This document shows, piece by piece, positions 21,677 to 29,309 of a stretch of 37,388 bases of DNA (position 1 is the stretch's first letter; every line of letters begins with the position of its first letter). The translations under genes were made by a program, and so were the position numbers. Source of the stretch: Streptomyces pseudovenezuelae (GTDB lineage: Bacteria; Actinomycetota; Actinomycetes; Streptomycetales; Streptomycetaceae); assembly GCF_029892565.1 (NCBI RefSeq), contig NZ_JARXVH010000038.1, positions 1 through 37,388 of the forward strand, given 5' to 3'. Under the pieces are notes generated by a model. That model saw only the letters and a program-made list of their open reading frames with translations, was not told the origin of the DNA and searched no databases.

Positions 21677-23578
21677 GTGGCACCGGTGCTCGTTGGACTC
21701 GAAGGTCTGCTGGCGGGAGAGCGCATCCCGGTACTCGACACCCGCGTCACTTTCGGGCGCAACGCGGGCAACACCGTGGTCATCTCCAGCCTGAGTGTCT
21801 CCCGTTTCCACGCGGAGATCGTCTTCGACCAGGACACGGGATACGTGCTGCGGGACCTCGGCAGCAGCAACGGCACGCTGGTCAACGGCGAGGAGGTGGA
21901 GTCCCGGCTGCTGCAGCCCGGTGACGGGATCACCATCGGCGACCAGGAGTTCCGCTTCGAGGTGGCGGACGCCATGCAGACCCTCATGGCGCTCAACCTG
22001 CCCCGGGCCGTGACGCACCCGGAGGAGAACGACGGTTCCGTCCTGCGGGTCACCGTCGTCGGCGGCGGCCCGGTCGGCCTGTCCATGGCGCTGCTGCTGG
22101 AGCACTTCCTCGGGTCCATGGTGCAGGTCACCGTCTACGAGGGCCGGTGGCGCAAGCAGGGCCGAACAGTCGTGTGGAAGAGCCAGGACGAGGGCAACGT
22201 GCGGCGCCAGCAGGTGGTGACCGTGCAGAGCCGGCAGTACCTCGCCTGGCCGGAAGAGGTGCAGGCGCGGCTCTTCGTCCCGGAGCACTACACCGAGATG
22301 TGGCCGTCGGGCCCGGACTCGGTCGGCGACCACCACCCGCGCAACATGCGGATCGCCTACATCGAGGACCGGCTGCTGGAGCTGGCCAACGAGAAGCGGG
22401 ACCGCATACGGCTGATACCGGCCCGGTTCGACCCGGCGGAACAGCAGGAGGCCCTCGCCACCCAGCATGTGCTCGCGATCTGCGACGGCGGGCGCTCGCG
22501 CACCCGGGACCACTTCGCGGCGCGGTTCGGCAAGGCCGACGAGTCCATCTACTCCCTCGACGGTTTCCATCTGCGGGACGTCGTCCTCGGTCTGCGCGTG
22601 AAGTCGGGGCTGTCCGACCCGATGGCGGTCCTGCTGACGGTCGCGCAGAACCGGTTCCTGCTCAACTCGCTGCGCGGCGAGGGCTTCCTCAACATGCGGC
22701 TGACGGACACCGAGTTGACCGAGGTCATCGGCATCGACCCGGTCCGCCGGGTCTTCGAGGAGTGCATCGCCTCCCGGCCGTGTCTGATGAACCGCGACGA
22801 GCACGGCGACTTCCAGTGCTCCACCCACGGCACGCTGTTCCTGCCCGCCCTGGTCAAGGGCTCGGCCCTGTGGAAGCGGGTGCACGAGGGGCTGCGGCTG
22901 TTCGCCGTCGAGGACGGGGACCTGAGCGCGGTCACCAGTTTCCGCCTCGACATGGTGCAACGGCCGCGTTTCTCCGCGGAGTTGCTGCCGCCGACCACCA
23001 ACTCGCCCGGCACCTACGGCTTCCTCCTCGGGGACGCCGCCAACTCCATCCACTTCTGGCCGGGCCGCGGCCTCAACAGCGGTCTGGCGTCCGCCGTCTC
23101 GCTGGCCCGCTCCCTCAACAGCGCGTGGAACGGGCGGCCCTTCCGGGACGCCGACTTCCTACGGCACGAGGCCGCGATGTCGATGCTCCAGTACCGGCAC
23201 AAGAGCCGCGCCTGGAAGGCGATGGTCACCACCGACGACCAGGGCGTCACCTGGGCGATCAAGGACATCATCGACCACGGCATCGACGGCATCACCGAGG
23301 AGCCGGACCGCGAGGCGGACACCACGACGCTGTTCGAGCGCATGAGCGCCATCCGCGACCGGCTCGCCCCGCGCCTGCCCGGCATGCCGGACGACGAGGC
23401 GATCCTGGAACGGCTCCAGACCCTGGAGTCCAAGACGCTGCGCATGCTCGTCCTCAGCGGCGCCTGGGACACCCTGACCATGGGTGGCGAGGAGGTCGAC
23501 ATCGACATCTTCTACGGCCAGGACTCCTCGGCGGCGGCCGCGGCGGTGGAGGCGTTGGAGCCGGTCACGCAGCAGTGA
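21677..23578 (+). CDS. FHA domain fused to FAD-dependent monooxygenase-like protein, 633 aa
   Basis: Residues 1-100 are a forkhead-associated domain with all phosphothreonine-binding landmarks: FGRN (G27, R28), SVSRFHAEI (S42, R43, H45) and LGSSNGTLVNG (S64, N65, G66, T67). Residues 123-500 have an FAD-binding fold of the PHBH/UbiH class: dinucleotide turn VTVVGGGPVGLSMALLLEH (126-144) and the second FAD motif FLLGDAANSIHFWPGRGLNSGL (449-470), where Asn replaces the usual His after GDAA. The C-terminal 130 residues are helical and acidic. GTG 21677 is chosen since GGAAGGA lies 6 bases upstream. A 17-bp gap joins it to the N-acetyltransferase gene. Substrate and phosphopartner are unknown. Confidence 0.85.
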   Translation: MAPVLVGLEGLLAGERIPVLDTRVTFGRNAGNTVVISSLSVSRFHAEIVFDQDTGYVLRDLGSSNGTLVNGEEVESRLLQPGDGITIGDQEFRFEVADAMQTLMALNLPRAVTHPEENDGSVLRVTVVGGGPVGLSMALLLEHFLGSMVQVTVYEGRWRKQGRTVVWKSQDEGNVRRQQVVTVQSRQYLAWPEEVQARLFVPEHYTEMWPSGPDSVGDHHPRNMRIAYIEDRLLELANEKRDRIRLIPARFDPAEQQEALATQHVLAICDGGRSRTRDHFAARFGKADESIYSLDGFHLRDVVLGLRVKSGLSDPMAVLLTVAQNRFLLNSLRGEGFLNMRLTDTELTEVIGIDPVRRVFEECIASRPCLMNRDEHGDFQCSTHGTLFLPALVKGSALWKRVHEGLRLFAVEDGDLSAVTSFRLDMVQRPRFSAELLPPTTNSPGTYGFLLGDAANSIHFWPGRGLNSGLASAVSLARSLNSAWNGRPFRDADFLRHEAAMSMLQYRHKSRAWKAMVTTDDQGVTWAIKDIIDHGIDGITEEPDREADTTTLFERMSAIRDRLAPRLPGMPDDEAILERLQTLESKTLRMLVLSGAWDTLTMGGEEVDIDIFYGQDSSAAAAAVEALEPVTQQ

Positions 23579-23595
23579 TTTCGTAGGGTGGGGGC

Positions 23596-24450
23596 ATGTC
23601 CGACAGCGGCGCCTTCGACCTTGACCAGTACCTCGCGCACATCGGGTGGGAGGGGGAGCGGCGGGCCGACCTGGCGACGCTGCGGGGTGTGCACCTCGCG
23701 CACATGCGGGGCATCCCGTTCGAGAACCTGGACGCGCTACGGCGTACCGCTCCCTCGCTCGAACCGGCCGATCTGATGGCCAAGTTGGTGCACGGCCGGC
23801 GCGGCGGCTACTGCTACGAGCACAACACGCTGCTCGCCGGAATGCTGGAGGCCCTGGGCTTCGGGGTGACCCGGCTGGCGGCGCGCGTTGTCGTGGGCAC
23901 GGACCGGATCGAGAGCCGGCCGCGCACCCACATGACGCTGCTCGTCGAGGTGCCGGGCGACCCGCAGCCGTACCTCGCCGACGTCGGCTTCGGGGCGATC
24001 GGCGCGCTGCTGGAGCCGGTGCCGCTGGCGGTCGGCGTGGAGTCGCACGATGCCGGGCGGCGGCACCGGTTCGTGCATCTGCCGCAGCGGGGGCCGCTGG
24101 AGCTGTGGATGCTTGAGGCGTACGCCGGGGAGAAGGGGGAGAAAGGGGAGCAGGACGGGGGCTCCTGGCTGGCGCAGTACGCCTTCACCCTGGAGCCCTT
24201 CGAGCGCGTCGACTTCGAGGTCATCAACTGGCACATCGCCACGAATCCGCGGTCGCCCTTCACCCAGCGTCTCTTCGTCCAGCGCGTCGCCGCTGGCCGC
24301 CATCTCCTGCTCCACGGCAGCCTGTTGACCGAGACGCGGGCCGACGGCGAGGTGCGCGAGCGGGAGGTGGCAGACGAGGCGGAGGCGCGGCGGGTCCTGG
24401 AGGAGGAGTTCGGGATCGAGGCGCCTGACGGGATGACGTTGCTGGTCTGA
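23596..24450 (+). CDS. nat: Arylamine N-acetyltransferase, 284 aa
   Basis: Transfers acetyl or longer acyl groups from CoA to arylamines or to aromatic amine intermediates. The catalytic triad is visible: Cys73 in RRGGYCYEHN, His112 in RPRTHMTLLVEV and Asp129 in YLADVGFGAIGAL. The N-terminal FDLDQYLAHIGWEG and IPFENLDALRR are family signatures. A short charged insertion (GEKGEKGEQDGG near 179-190) is unusual. It lies 17 bp after the FHA-oxygenase gene, so both are probably cotranscribed; in ansamycin clusters homologues close macrolactams, but no such cluster is present here. Confidence 0.92.
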   Translation: MSDSGAFDLDQYLAHIGWEGERRADLATLRGVHLAHMRGIPFENLDALRRTAPSLEPADLMAKLVHGRRGGYCYEHNTLLAGMLEALGFGVTRLAARVVVGTDRIESRPRTHMTLLVEVPGDPQPYLADVGFGAIGALLEPVPLAVGVESHDAGRRHRFVHLPQRGPLELWMLEAYAGEKGEKGEQDGGSWLAQYAFTLEPFERVDFEVINWHIATNPRSPFTQRLFVQRVAAGRHLLLHGSLLTETRADGEVREREVADEAEARRVLEEEFGIEAPDGMTLLV

Positions 24451-24451
24451 C

Positions 24452-24482
24452 CTGGTGGGTCGGCTCAGCTCAGTCCCACCAG
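24452..24482. terminator. Possible terminator between nat and the DUF4253 gene
   Basis: CTGGTGGG (24452-24459) and CCCACCAG (24475-24482) form an 8-bp stem with a 15-base loop at the junction of two convergent genes. It overlaps the last codons of the minus-strand gene. Confidence 0.35.
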
Positions 24483-25219
24483 AAGTGCCAGGTCGGCCGG
24501 TCGATCAGCTTCTGGGCGTACGTCTCCAGGTCGCCGATGTCGTCCGGGCAGAAGACGAAGTGTTCGGCGGCCACTTCCTCGGCCTCTTCGAGGGTGGCGG
24601 GCGGGGCCGCCACGGACACGAGGAGTGAGTCGAAGCCGAGGGCCACGAGCCGTATGCCGAAGCGGTCTTCCCAGGAACGGAGGACCGCGCAGAGACGGGC
24701 CGTGTCGCTCTCGTGGTGGGCGGGGCCCATCCAGCCGATGGCCGCGGGGATGTCGGCGCTGCGGCGGGCCGGTACGAGGGCGATGTGCGGGTCCGTAACC
24801 ACCCCGCCGTCCGCGAGGGAGTCGGCGATCTCGGTGGCGCGCTCGTCGGGATCGGCGGTCGGGGTGAGGGGTTCGGCGAGGCCGGGCCACTCGTCGCCCT
24901 CCTCGGTGTACTCCTCCCAGAGCTCCTCCAGCACCTCGTCGGCGTCGTGGTCTCCGGGGTAGGACATCTCGTCGGGAGCCAACTCCCACTTCTCCGGCCC
25001 GCCGTGGCCGCCGCCCAAGTCGAGGACGACCGGGAGCAGGCCGGCCGACGGTGCCGTGCGCCGCAGTGCGGACCAGGTGCCCGGTATCGCCCGCTCGTCC
25101 GCGAGCCACAACAGCGGCTCGTGCCACGGGCCTTCGTCTGTCTCGTCGATCAGTCGGCCGGGCGGGAGCGCGAGACCGAGGGACGCGAGCCTCGGCAGCG
25201 GGTTGGGAAGTGTCGCCAT
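24470..25219 (-). CDS. DUF4253-domain protein, 249 aa
   Basis: A soluble acidic protein. It starts MATLPNPLPRLASLGLALPPGRL, and residues 140-249 match DUF4253, with HIALVPARRSADIPAAIGW, RFGIRLVALGFDSLLVSVAAPP and the closing WHFWWD. DUF4253 is common in Streptomyces and sometimes occurs with SMI1/KNR4-like immunity proteins, but the activity is not known. The ATG at 25219 is preferred to a TTG ten codons upstream. It lies between the convergent nat gene and the tetR gene in the same direction. Confidence 0.8.
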   Translation of the reverse strand: MATLPNPLPRLASLGLALPPGRLIDETDEGPWHEPLLWLADERAIPGTWSALRRTAPSAGLLPVVLDLGGGHGGPEKWELAPDEMSYPGDHDADEVLEELWEEYTEEGDEWPGLAEPLTPTADPDERATEIADSLADGGVVTDPHIALVPARRSADIPAAIGWMGPAHHESDTARLCAVLRSWEDRFGIRLVALGFDSLLVSVAAPPATLEEAEEVAAEHFVFCPDDIGDLETYAQKLIDRPTWHFWWD

Positions 25220-25294
25220 GCCACCGACTTTAAAGGCGACCACTGACAACCGGCCGCGGCACCGGGATCAGCCGCCGGGACCGGGCAACGGCTG

Positions 25295-25334
25295 CGGCAG
25301 ACCGGTGCGTGAAGGCTCGCGCACCGGTCTGCCG
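25295..25334 (-). terminator. Terminator downstream of tetR
   Basis: A perfect 15-bp stem (25295-25309 with 25320-25334) around a 10-base loop, 135 bases past the tetR stop on the minus strand. No T-run follows, which is usual in Streptomyces. The surrounding 249-bp gap shows no gene. Confidence 0.65.
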
Positions 25335-25468
25335 TGTTCCCCCGTTCCCCCGTGACGACCGGACCTGTTCGCCGCGTATGGCAATCCGGTCGCTCCGCCC
25401 ATACTCCGTGCGCCGGGCGGCAGTCGCGATGGTTTCGGTTCTGACCGAATCGTGTGAGGTGCGGATGC

Positions 25469-26062
25469 CTACGCGTCCCGCAGCACGCCCGCGACGACCG
25501 CCGTCACCGTCCGCCGGACCGCCGCCCGCTCCGGGGGTCCCGCCTCCCGGTCGGCGAAGAGGAGGTGCGCGGCGCCGAGCAGGGTGGGGGCGAGGACGGT
25601 GACGTCGGTGTCGGGGGCGAGGCGGCCCAGGTCGCGTTCGGCGGTGAGGTAGGCGGCGAGCAGCGCGGAGGCCTCGCCCATGAGTGGGATGCCGGTCGAG
25701 CCGGCCGCGCGCAGCCGGGCGCGGAGTTCGTCCCGCGAGATCACGAGGCTCACGACCGCGACACCGACCGGGTCGAAGACGTCGATCAGTACGCCGGTGA
25801 GGTGCTCGGTGACGGAGCCGGTGCCGGCGGCGGCGCGCAGGGTGTCCGCGAGGGCGTCGAGCCGTCCGACGCGGTCGAGCACGAGCTCGGCGAGGAAGGC
25901 GTCGAAGTCGGCGAAGTGCCGGTGCAGGACGCCTTTCGCGCAGCCCGCCTGATCCGTCACGGCCCTGCTGGTCAGGGCGTTCGGCCCGTCCCGTACCAGG
26001 ATCCGCTTGGCGGCGTTGAAGAGTTGCCGACGCGGGTCCTGCATGGCCACGCCTGTTGGCAT
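25469..26062 (-). CDS. TetR-family transcriptional regulator, 197 aa
   Basis: The N-terminal TetR domain is at residues 9-55: QLFNAAKRILVRDGPNALTSRAVTDQAG is the helix-turn-helix with GVLHRHFADFDAFLAELV as the recognition and following helix (here F for the usual Y in the KGVLYYHF motif). The C-terminal helices are variable and bind the effector. The ATG at 26062 has GAGGAA 12 bases upstream; an ATG at 26110 lies inside the operator and one at 26044 is closer to the domain. It is divergent from a methyltransferase gene, and the paired palindromes between them are the likely binding sites. Confidence 0.85.
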   Translation of the reverse strand: MPTGVAMQDPRRQLFNAAKRILVRDGPNALTSRAVTDQAGCAKGVLHRHFADFDAFLAELVLDRVGRLDALADTLRAAAGTGSVTEHLTGVLIDVFDPVGVAVVSLVISRDELRARLRAAGSTGIPLMGEASALLAAYLTAERDLGRLAPDTDVTVLAPTLLGAAHLLFADREAGPPERAAVRRTVTAVVAGVLRDA

Positions 26063-26083
26063 ACCGGTGTCCGTTTCCTCGCA

Positions 26084-26113
26084 TTGACGAGTGGGCGTGT
26101 GCCCACCCATAGT
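26084..26113 (+). promoter_or_regulatory. Promoter of the methyltransferase gene, probably leaderless
   Basis: TTGACG (26084-26089), an 18-base spacer and CATAGT (26108-26113). The expected transcription start, 6-7 bases further on, falls on the ATG at 26120, so the message would have no leader. The spacer holds the first operator palindrome. Confidence 0.55.
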
Positions 26114-26128
26114 GGGCGCATGCCCACT
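26091..26128. promoter_or_regulatory. Tandem TetR operator palindromes
   Basis: GTGGGC-GTGT-GCCCAC (26091-26106) and AGTGGGC-GCAT-GCCCACT (26111-26128) share the same half-site, GTGGGC, and have centres 21 bp apart, two helical turns. The first lies between the -35 and -10 boxes of the methyltransferase promoter and the second overlaps its start codon. This suits cooperative repression by the adjacent TetR protein. Confidence 0.7.
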
Positions 26129-26932
26129 CTACCGTCTTCAGGGGATCAGCCCCATGACCGCCGGGACATCGCGGAGTCCTTCGGCACGGATGCGGAACGC
26201 TACGACCGGGCCAGGCCCCGCTATCCCGACGCCCTGATCGAGCGGATCGCCGGCGCGGGGTCGCGCGTGCTCGACGTCGGCTGCGGTACCGGGATCGCGG
26301 CGCGGCAGTTCCAGGCGGCCGGTTGCGCCGTGCTGGGCGTGGAGCCCGACCCGCGCATGGCCGGCCTCGCGCGGCGGCACGGGGTCGAGACCGACGTGTC
26401 CACCTTCGAGGAATGGGAGCCGGAGGGGCGGGAGTTCGACGCGGTCGTCGCCGGGACGGCCTGGCACTGGGTCGATCCCGTCGCCGGAGCGGAGAAGGCG
26501 GCGCGGGTGTTGCGGGCGGGTGGGTTGCTGGTGCCCTTCTGGAACGTGGCCCGGATTCCGCCCGACCTGGCCGAGGTCATCGCGAGTGCGTGTGAACGGG
26601 CGTTGCCGGAGGTGCCGTTCGACTTCCGGGCCGCGATGGCCCAGCAGACAGCCGAGCCGTATCAGCCGCTGCTCGACAAGGCGGCGGAGGGGGTGCGGGC
26701 TGCCGGTGGGCGGTTCGGGGAGCCTGAACAGTGGCGGTACGACTGGGAGTTCACGTATACGCGGGACGCGTGGTTGGACGTCATGCCGACGCAGGGGGCG
26801 TTCACGCGGTTCCCGGCGGAGAGGCTCGCGCCGGTGCTGGAGGCGGTGGGCGCGGCCATCGATGTGCGGGGCGGTGCGTTTGCGATGCCCTACGCGACGA
26901 TGGCGGTCAGCGTGCGGCGCAGTCAGCGGTGA
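26120..26932 (+). CDS. Class I SAM-dependent methyltransferase, 270 aa
   Basis: A methyltransferase of the Methyltransf_11/25 type. Pre-domain FGTDAERYDRARPRYPDALIERI, SAM motif I RVLDVGCGTGIAARQF (49-64), acidic loop VLGVEPDPRMAGLARR, and motif II region FDAVVAGTAWHWVDPVAGAEKAARVLRAGGLL given in parts by TAWHWVDP. Relatives act on small molecules, for example trans-aconitate or quinone-like compounds; the substrate here is not known. No ribosome site precedes the ATG, in line with a leaderless transcript. It is under likely control of the divergent TetR gene and converges with the DUF397 gene by a 26-bp overlap. Confidence 0.87.
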   Translation: MPTLPSSGDQPHDRRDIAESFGTDAERYDRARPRYPDALIERIAGAGSRVLDVGCGTGIAARQFQAAGCAVLGVEPDPRMAGLARRHGVETDVSTFEEWEPEGREFDAVVAGTAWHWVDPVAGAEKAARVLRAGGLLVPFWNVARIPPDLAEVIASACERALPEVPFDFRAAMAQQTAEPYQPLLDKAAEGVRAAGGRFGEPEQWRYDWEFTYTRDAWLDVMPTQGAFTRFPAERLAPVLEAVGAAIDVRGGAFAMPYATMAVSVRRSQR

Positions 26933-27095
26933 AGGCGGCCCAGGCGGCGGGGGTGAGTTGGAGGGTGGGGCCCGTGGCCGCCGGGTTCTTGGAGTCGCGG
27001 ATGTGGATGGCGTGGGTGGAGGTGGCGACCTCTAGGCATTGGCCGCCCTCGCTGCTGCTGTAGGTCGACTTGAACCACTGAAGTGTGGTGCTCAT
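26907..27095 (-). CDS. DUF397 protein (WhiJ-partner type), 62 aa
   Basis: A small acidic protein with the DUF397 pattern: LQWFKSTYSSSEGGQCLEVA, IHIRDSKNP, LQLTPAAWAAFTADC. Genes of this type sit beside XRE/DUF5753 regulators throughout Streptomyces (WhiJ, Scr1/Scr2 systems) and the products are thought to bind and antagonise the XRE partner. Its ATG forms an ATGA overlap with the end of that partner gene, so the two are translationally coupled. Its 3' end runs 26 bp into the convergent methyltransferase gene. Confidence 0.92.
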   Translation of the reverse strand: MSTTLQWFKSTYSSSEGGQCLEVATSTHAIHIRDSKNPAATGPTLQLTPAAWAAFTADCAAR

Positions 27096-27919
27096 TGCTC
27101 TCCTAGCAGACGGCCCAGCAGGCTTTGGGAATCCTCGATCGTGAGGGCCTGCGTTCGCAGCATCGCATACTTGCGGGTCAGGATGGACACCTCATCCAGG
27201 TCGGAAACCCACTGGCTGCCGCGCTGCGACTCGGTGTATGCGAGCTGCTGGTGGTCGGGTGTCTCCAGGAGGGTGAAAGGGCCTGCGTCCCCCGCGTGCG
27301 AGGTGCGGTTCAGCGGCAGGATCTGCAAGGACAGACCGGGGAGTTCGGACTGCTCGCGCAGGAATCGCAGTTGGGCGAGGTGCGTTCCGCGCCCGCCGGT
27401 CGGCATGAGCAGTGCCGGTTCCCAGACGACGAAGCTGAGTGTCGGCGGGATCTTGCGGTGCAGGATCTCCTGACGGCCGAGACGGGCCGCGATCTTCATC
27501 TCCAGCTCGTCGGGGTCGAACGTGGGGACGCGACCGCTCAGCAGCGCACGGGCGTATGCCTGGGTTTGGAGCAGGCCGGGGACGACCAGGGTGTCGTACC
27601 AGGACAGGGCGATGGCCTCGCGCTCGTGCTGCACGTACAACTCGGCGAACATCGGGAACTGATCGATCTCCGGCAGGTTCTCAAGGCCGACGACCAACAT
27701 GCCCTTCGCGTCCAGGATTTCCTCCAGCAGCGCCGCCAGATCCGGCTTGAGTGCTCGTCGGCCCTGTTCGATGGACGCGATCGTCTCCTCTTCGATCCCC
27801 ACCAGGACCGCCAGCTCACGCTGGGTGAGGCCCGCCGCACGGCGAGCGGCTCCGACCTGTGCGCCGAGCATCTTCATCGCCGAGAGGTTCTTCTTCCGCG
27901 GAAGTTTCCTGGAGTTCAT
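27092..27919 (-). CDS. XRE-family regulator with DUF5753 (WhiJ-like), 275 aa
   Basis: Residues 18-72 are a Cro/CI helix-turn-helix: GAQVGAARRAAGLTQRELAV, VGIEEETIASIEQGRR. Residues 90-270 are DUF5753, with YDTLVVPGLLQTQAYARALL, FVVWEPALLMP and HAGDAGPFTLLETPD. This is the WhiJ/Scr1 architecture of Streptomyces developmental and antibiotic regulators. GGGGGAG precedes the ATG at 27919 by 9 bases. It is followed by coupled DUF397 and faces a divergent HATPase gene, so all three parts of the known trio are present. A long palindrome in the shared promoter is the probable autoregulatory site. Confidence 0.92.
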   Translation of the reverse strand: MNSRKLPRKKNLSAMKMLGAQVGAARRAAGLTQRELAVLVGIEEETIASIEQGRRALKPDLAALLEEILDAKGMLVVGLENLPEIDQFPMFAELYVQHEREAIALSWYDTLVVPGLLQTQAYARALLSGRVPTFDPDELEMKIAARLGRQEILHRKIPPTLSFVVWEPALLMPTGGRGTHLAQLRFLREQSELPGLSLQILPLNRTSHAGDAGPFTLLETPDHQQLAYTESQRGSQWVSDLDEVSILTRKYAMLRTQALTIEDSQSLLGRLLGEQ

Positions 27920-27961
27920 GCCGGTCAACTCCCCCTGCGTTCTCGTACACGACCTCGCACG

Positions 27962-27988
27962 AACCCGTACAAAAAATCTGTACGGGTT
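27962..27988. promoter_or_regulatory. Operator palindrome in the XRE/ATPase divergent promoter
   Basis: AACCCGTACA (27962-27971) and TGTACGGGTT (27979-27988) are perfect 10-bp arms around a 7-base A/T-rich centre. It sits 43 bases before the XRE start and 20 bases before the ATPase gene. TTGACG (27987-27992), a possible -35 for the ATPase gene, overlaps the right arm. Binding by the adjacent XRE protein is inferred. Confidence 0.65.
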
Positions 27989-28007
27989 GACGCGGTGATC
28001 TACGCTA

Positions 28008-28436
28008 GTGACTCTGCGCGACATTCATCCCGTGAATGCCGCAACCGAACTCCCCTACCAGCGTGATCAGTTCTACGCCCGCCACCGCCGCTCCGTCCCC
28101 GCCGCCCGGCACTTCGCGCGCTGGTCCCTGATCCACTGGGGCCTCGCCGACTGGGCACGCGCCGACGACCTCGTGCTGTGCGTCAGTGAACTGACCACCA
28201 ACGCCGTCCTGCACGGCGCCCCGCCCGGCCGGGGCTTCCTGCTGCGTGTGCGGTACGACGGTGACGTGCTCCGCGTCGAGGTGCACGACGGCGGGACCGG
28301 CGTTCCGAGGGTCGCCGACGAGCCGGACGAGGGCGGTCGCGGACTGTTCCTCGTCGCCACGCTGTCGGACAAGTGGGGCGTGGGGGAACGGGACCTCGGC
28401 AAGGTGGTGTGGTGCGAGTTCGCGTGCGCGGGCTGA
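28008..28436 (+). CDS. ATP-binding anti-sigma-factor-like protein (HATPase_c, RsbW/SpoIIAB type), 142 aa
   Basis: A GHKL-type kinase/ATPase domain alone. The N box is VLCVSELTTNAVLHGAPPG (Glu and Asn for magnesium), the G1 box is VEVHDGGTGVP and the G2 box is DEGGRGLFLVATL. Such single-domain proteins in Streptomyces often partner WhiJ-type XRE genes. The first GTG at 28008 has no ribosome site; a GTG at 28032 (MNAATELPYQRDQFY) is a real alternative, so the first eight residues are uncertain. It is divergent from the XRE/DUF397 pair. Confidence 0.85.
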   Translation: MTLRDIHPVNAATELPYQRDQFYARHRRSVPAARHFARWSLIHWGLADWARADDLVLCVSELTTNAVLHGAPPGRGFLLRVRYDGDVLRVEVHDGGTGVPRVADEPDEGGRGLFLVATLSDKWGVGERDLGKVVWCEFACAG

Positions 28437-28453
28437 GCGGGAGGCTCTCCCGC
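28437..28453. terminator. Small hairpin between convergent genes
   Basis: GCGGGAG-GCT-CTCCCGC, a perfect 7-bp stem with a 3-base loop, starts right after the ATPase stop codon and lies 17 bases from the opposing stop. Confidence 0.4.
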
Positions 28454-28469
28454 CTGCTTGCCTGCCTGC

Positions 28470-29309
28470 CTACCGCACCCGCCCGTTGACGCACTCCGTC
28501 CGGGCGTCCGGCGTCGACGGTACGAAGCAGGCGTGGACGGCCGCTCCGGGGCGGGTCACCGCCATCATCGTGTAGACGTACGCGTCGGTGTCCGCGCGGT
28601 TCTTGACCTCGGCGTCGCCGTCGCCCGGGGTCACTTCGAGGCGGTCGCCGAGGCGGGTGCCCCACATCCGGGCCCAACTCGTGCCGCAGGCCTTGCTGTA
28701 GCGCACTTCCACCCAGGCGCCGGTGGCCGTGTGGTACTGGGCGAGGGTGGTGGGCGCGACGGCGCACTTCAGGTGCATCGGGTCCTTGCCCGCGCACGCG
28801 GAACCGTGGCACAGCGGGACGATCGCGGTCGGGGAGGCGGAGGGGGCCCGTTCCTCGCCCTGACGGGGGAGGAGGACGAGGGCGACGGTGACGATTCCCG
28901 CGACCACGGCGCTCAGGGTGGCGAGGACGGCCAGGGCAAGTGCCGTTCGCCGGTGGCCGGTTGTCGCCGGGTCGGCTTCCTCCCGTGGTGAAGGTTCCGC
29001 TGGTGGGGGAGGAGGGAGTTCTTCTGGTGGTGGCTGCTGCCGGTGCTCCTCGCGGGCCCTGCCGCCCCACTCCGACTCCGCTATCTCCCACAGCGCTATG
29101 CAGCGGCCGTCCGGTTCGCCCGTGAGGCGGCACAGTTCCTCCACCGCCGGACGCGGCGGCAGGGTCTTGCCGTTGAGGTACCGCTCCCAGGACGACTTGC
29201 TGTACGTGGTCTTCGCGGCGAGGCCCGCCAACGTCAGGCCGCTCCGCTCCCTCAACTCCCGGAGCGCGGCGGCCAGTCGGGCGCCTTCCGGCGAGAGCGG
29301 TCGGGTCAT
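28470..29309 (-). CDS. Membrane-anchored XRE protein with DUF2690 outer domain, 279 aa
   Basis: A one-component regulator-like protein in three parts. Residues 9-65 are a helix-turn-helix (LAAALRELRERSGLTLAGLA, TYSKSSWERYLNGKTLPP). A Pro-rich linker (93-108) leads to one membrane helix at 121-147 (RTALALAVLATLSAVVAGIV). Outside, 164-262 fits DUF2690: PLCHGSACAGKDPMHLKCAV, EVRYSKACGTSWARMWG, with Cys167, 172, 182, 208, 261 and 273 probably in disulphides. Its ATG overlaps the stop of the upstream paralogue by ATGA. It could pass an outer-surface signal straight to DNA; ligand and targets are unknown. Confidence 0.87.
   Translation of the reverse strand: MTRPLSPEGARLAAALRELRERSGLTLAGLAAKTTYSKSSWERYLNGKTLPPRPAVEELCRLTGEPDGRCIALWEIAESEWGGRAREEHRQQPPPEELPPPPPAEPSPREEADPATTGHRRTALALAVLATLSAVVAGIVTVALVLLPRQGEERAPSASPTAIVPLCHGSACAGKDPMHLKCAVAPTTLAQYHTATGAWVEVRYSKACGTSWARMWGTRLGDRLEVTPGDGDAEVKNRADTDAYVYTMMAVTRPGAAVHACFVPSTPDARTECVNGRVR

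Noticed and set aside
23596..24450. N-acetyltransferase as part of an ansamycin (rifamycin-like) cluster
   Set aside because: No polyketide synthase, AHBA synthesis or other secondary-metabolite core gene is present in the window.
28453..28482. Tandem GCCT units (CTGCTTGCCTGCCTGCCTA)
   Set aside because: Only three perfect copies in a short gap between convergent stops; too short to be a meaningful repeat locus.
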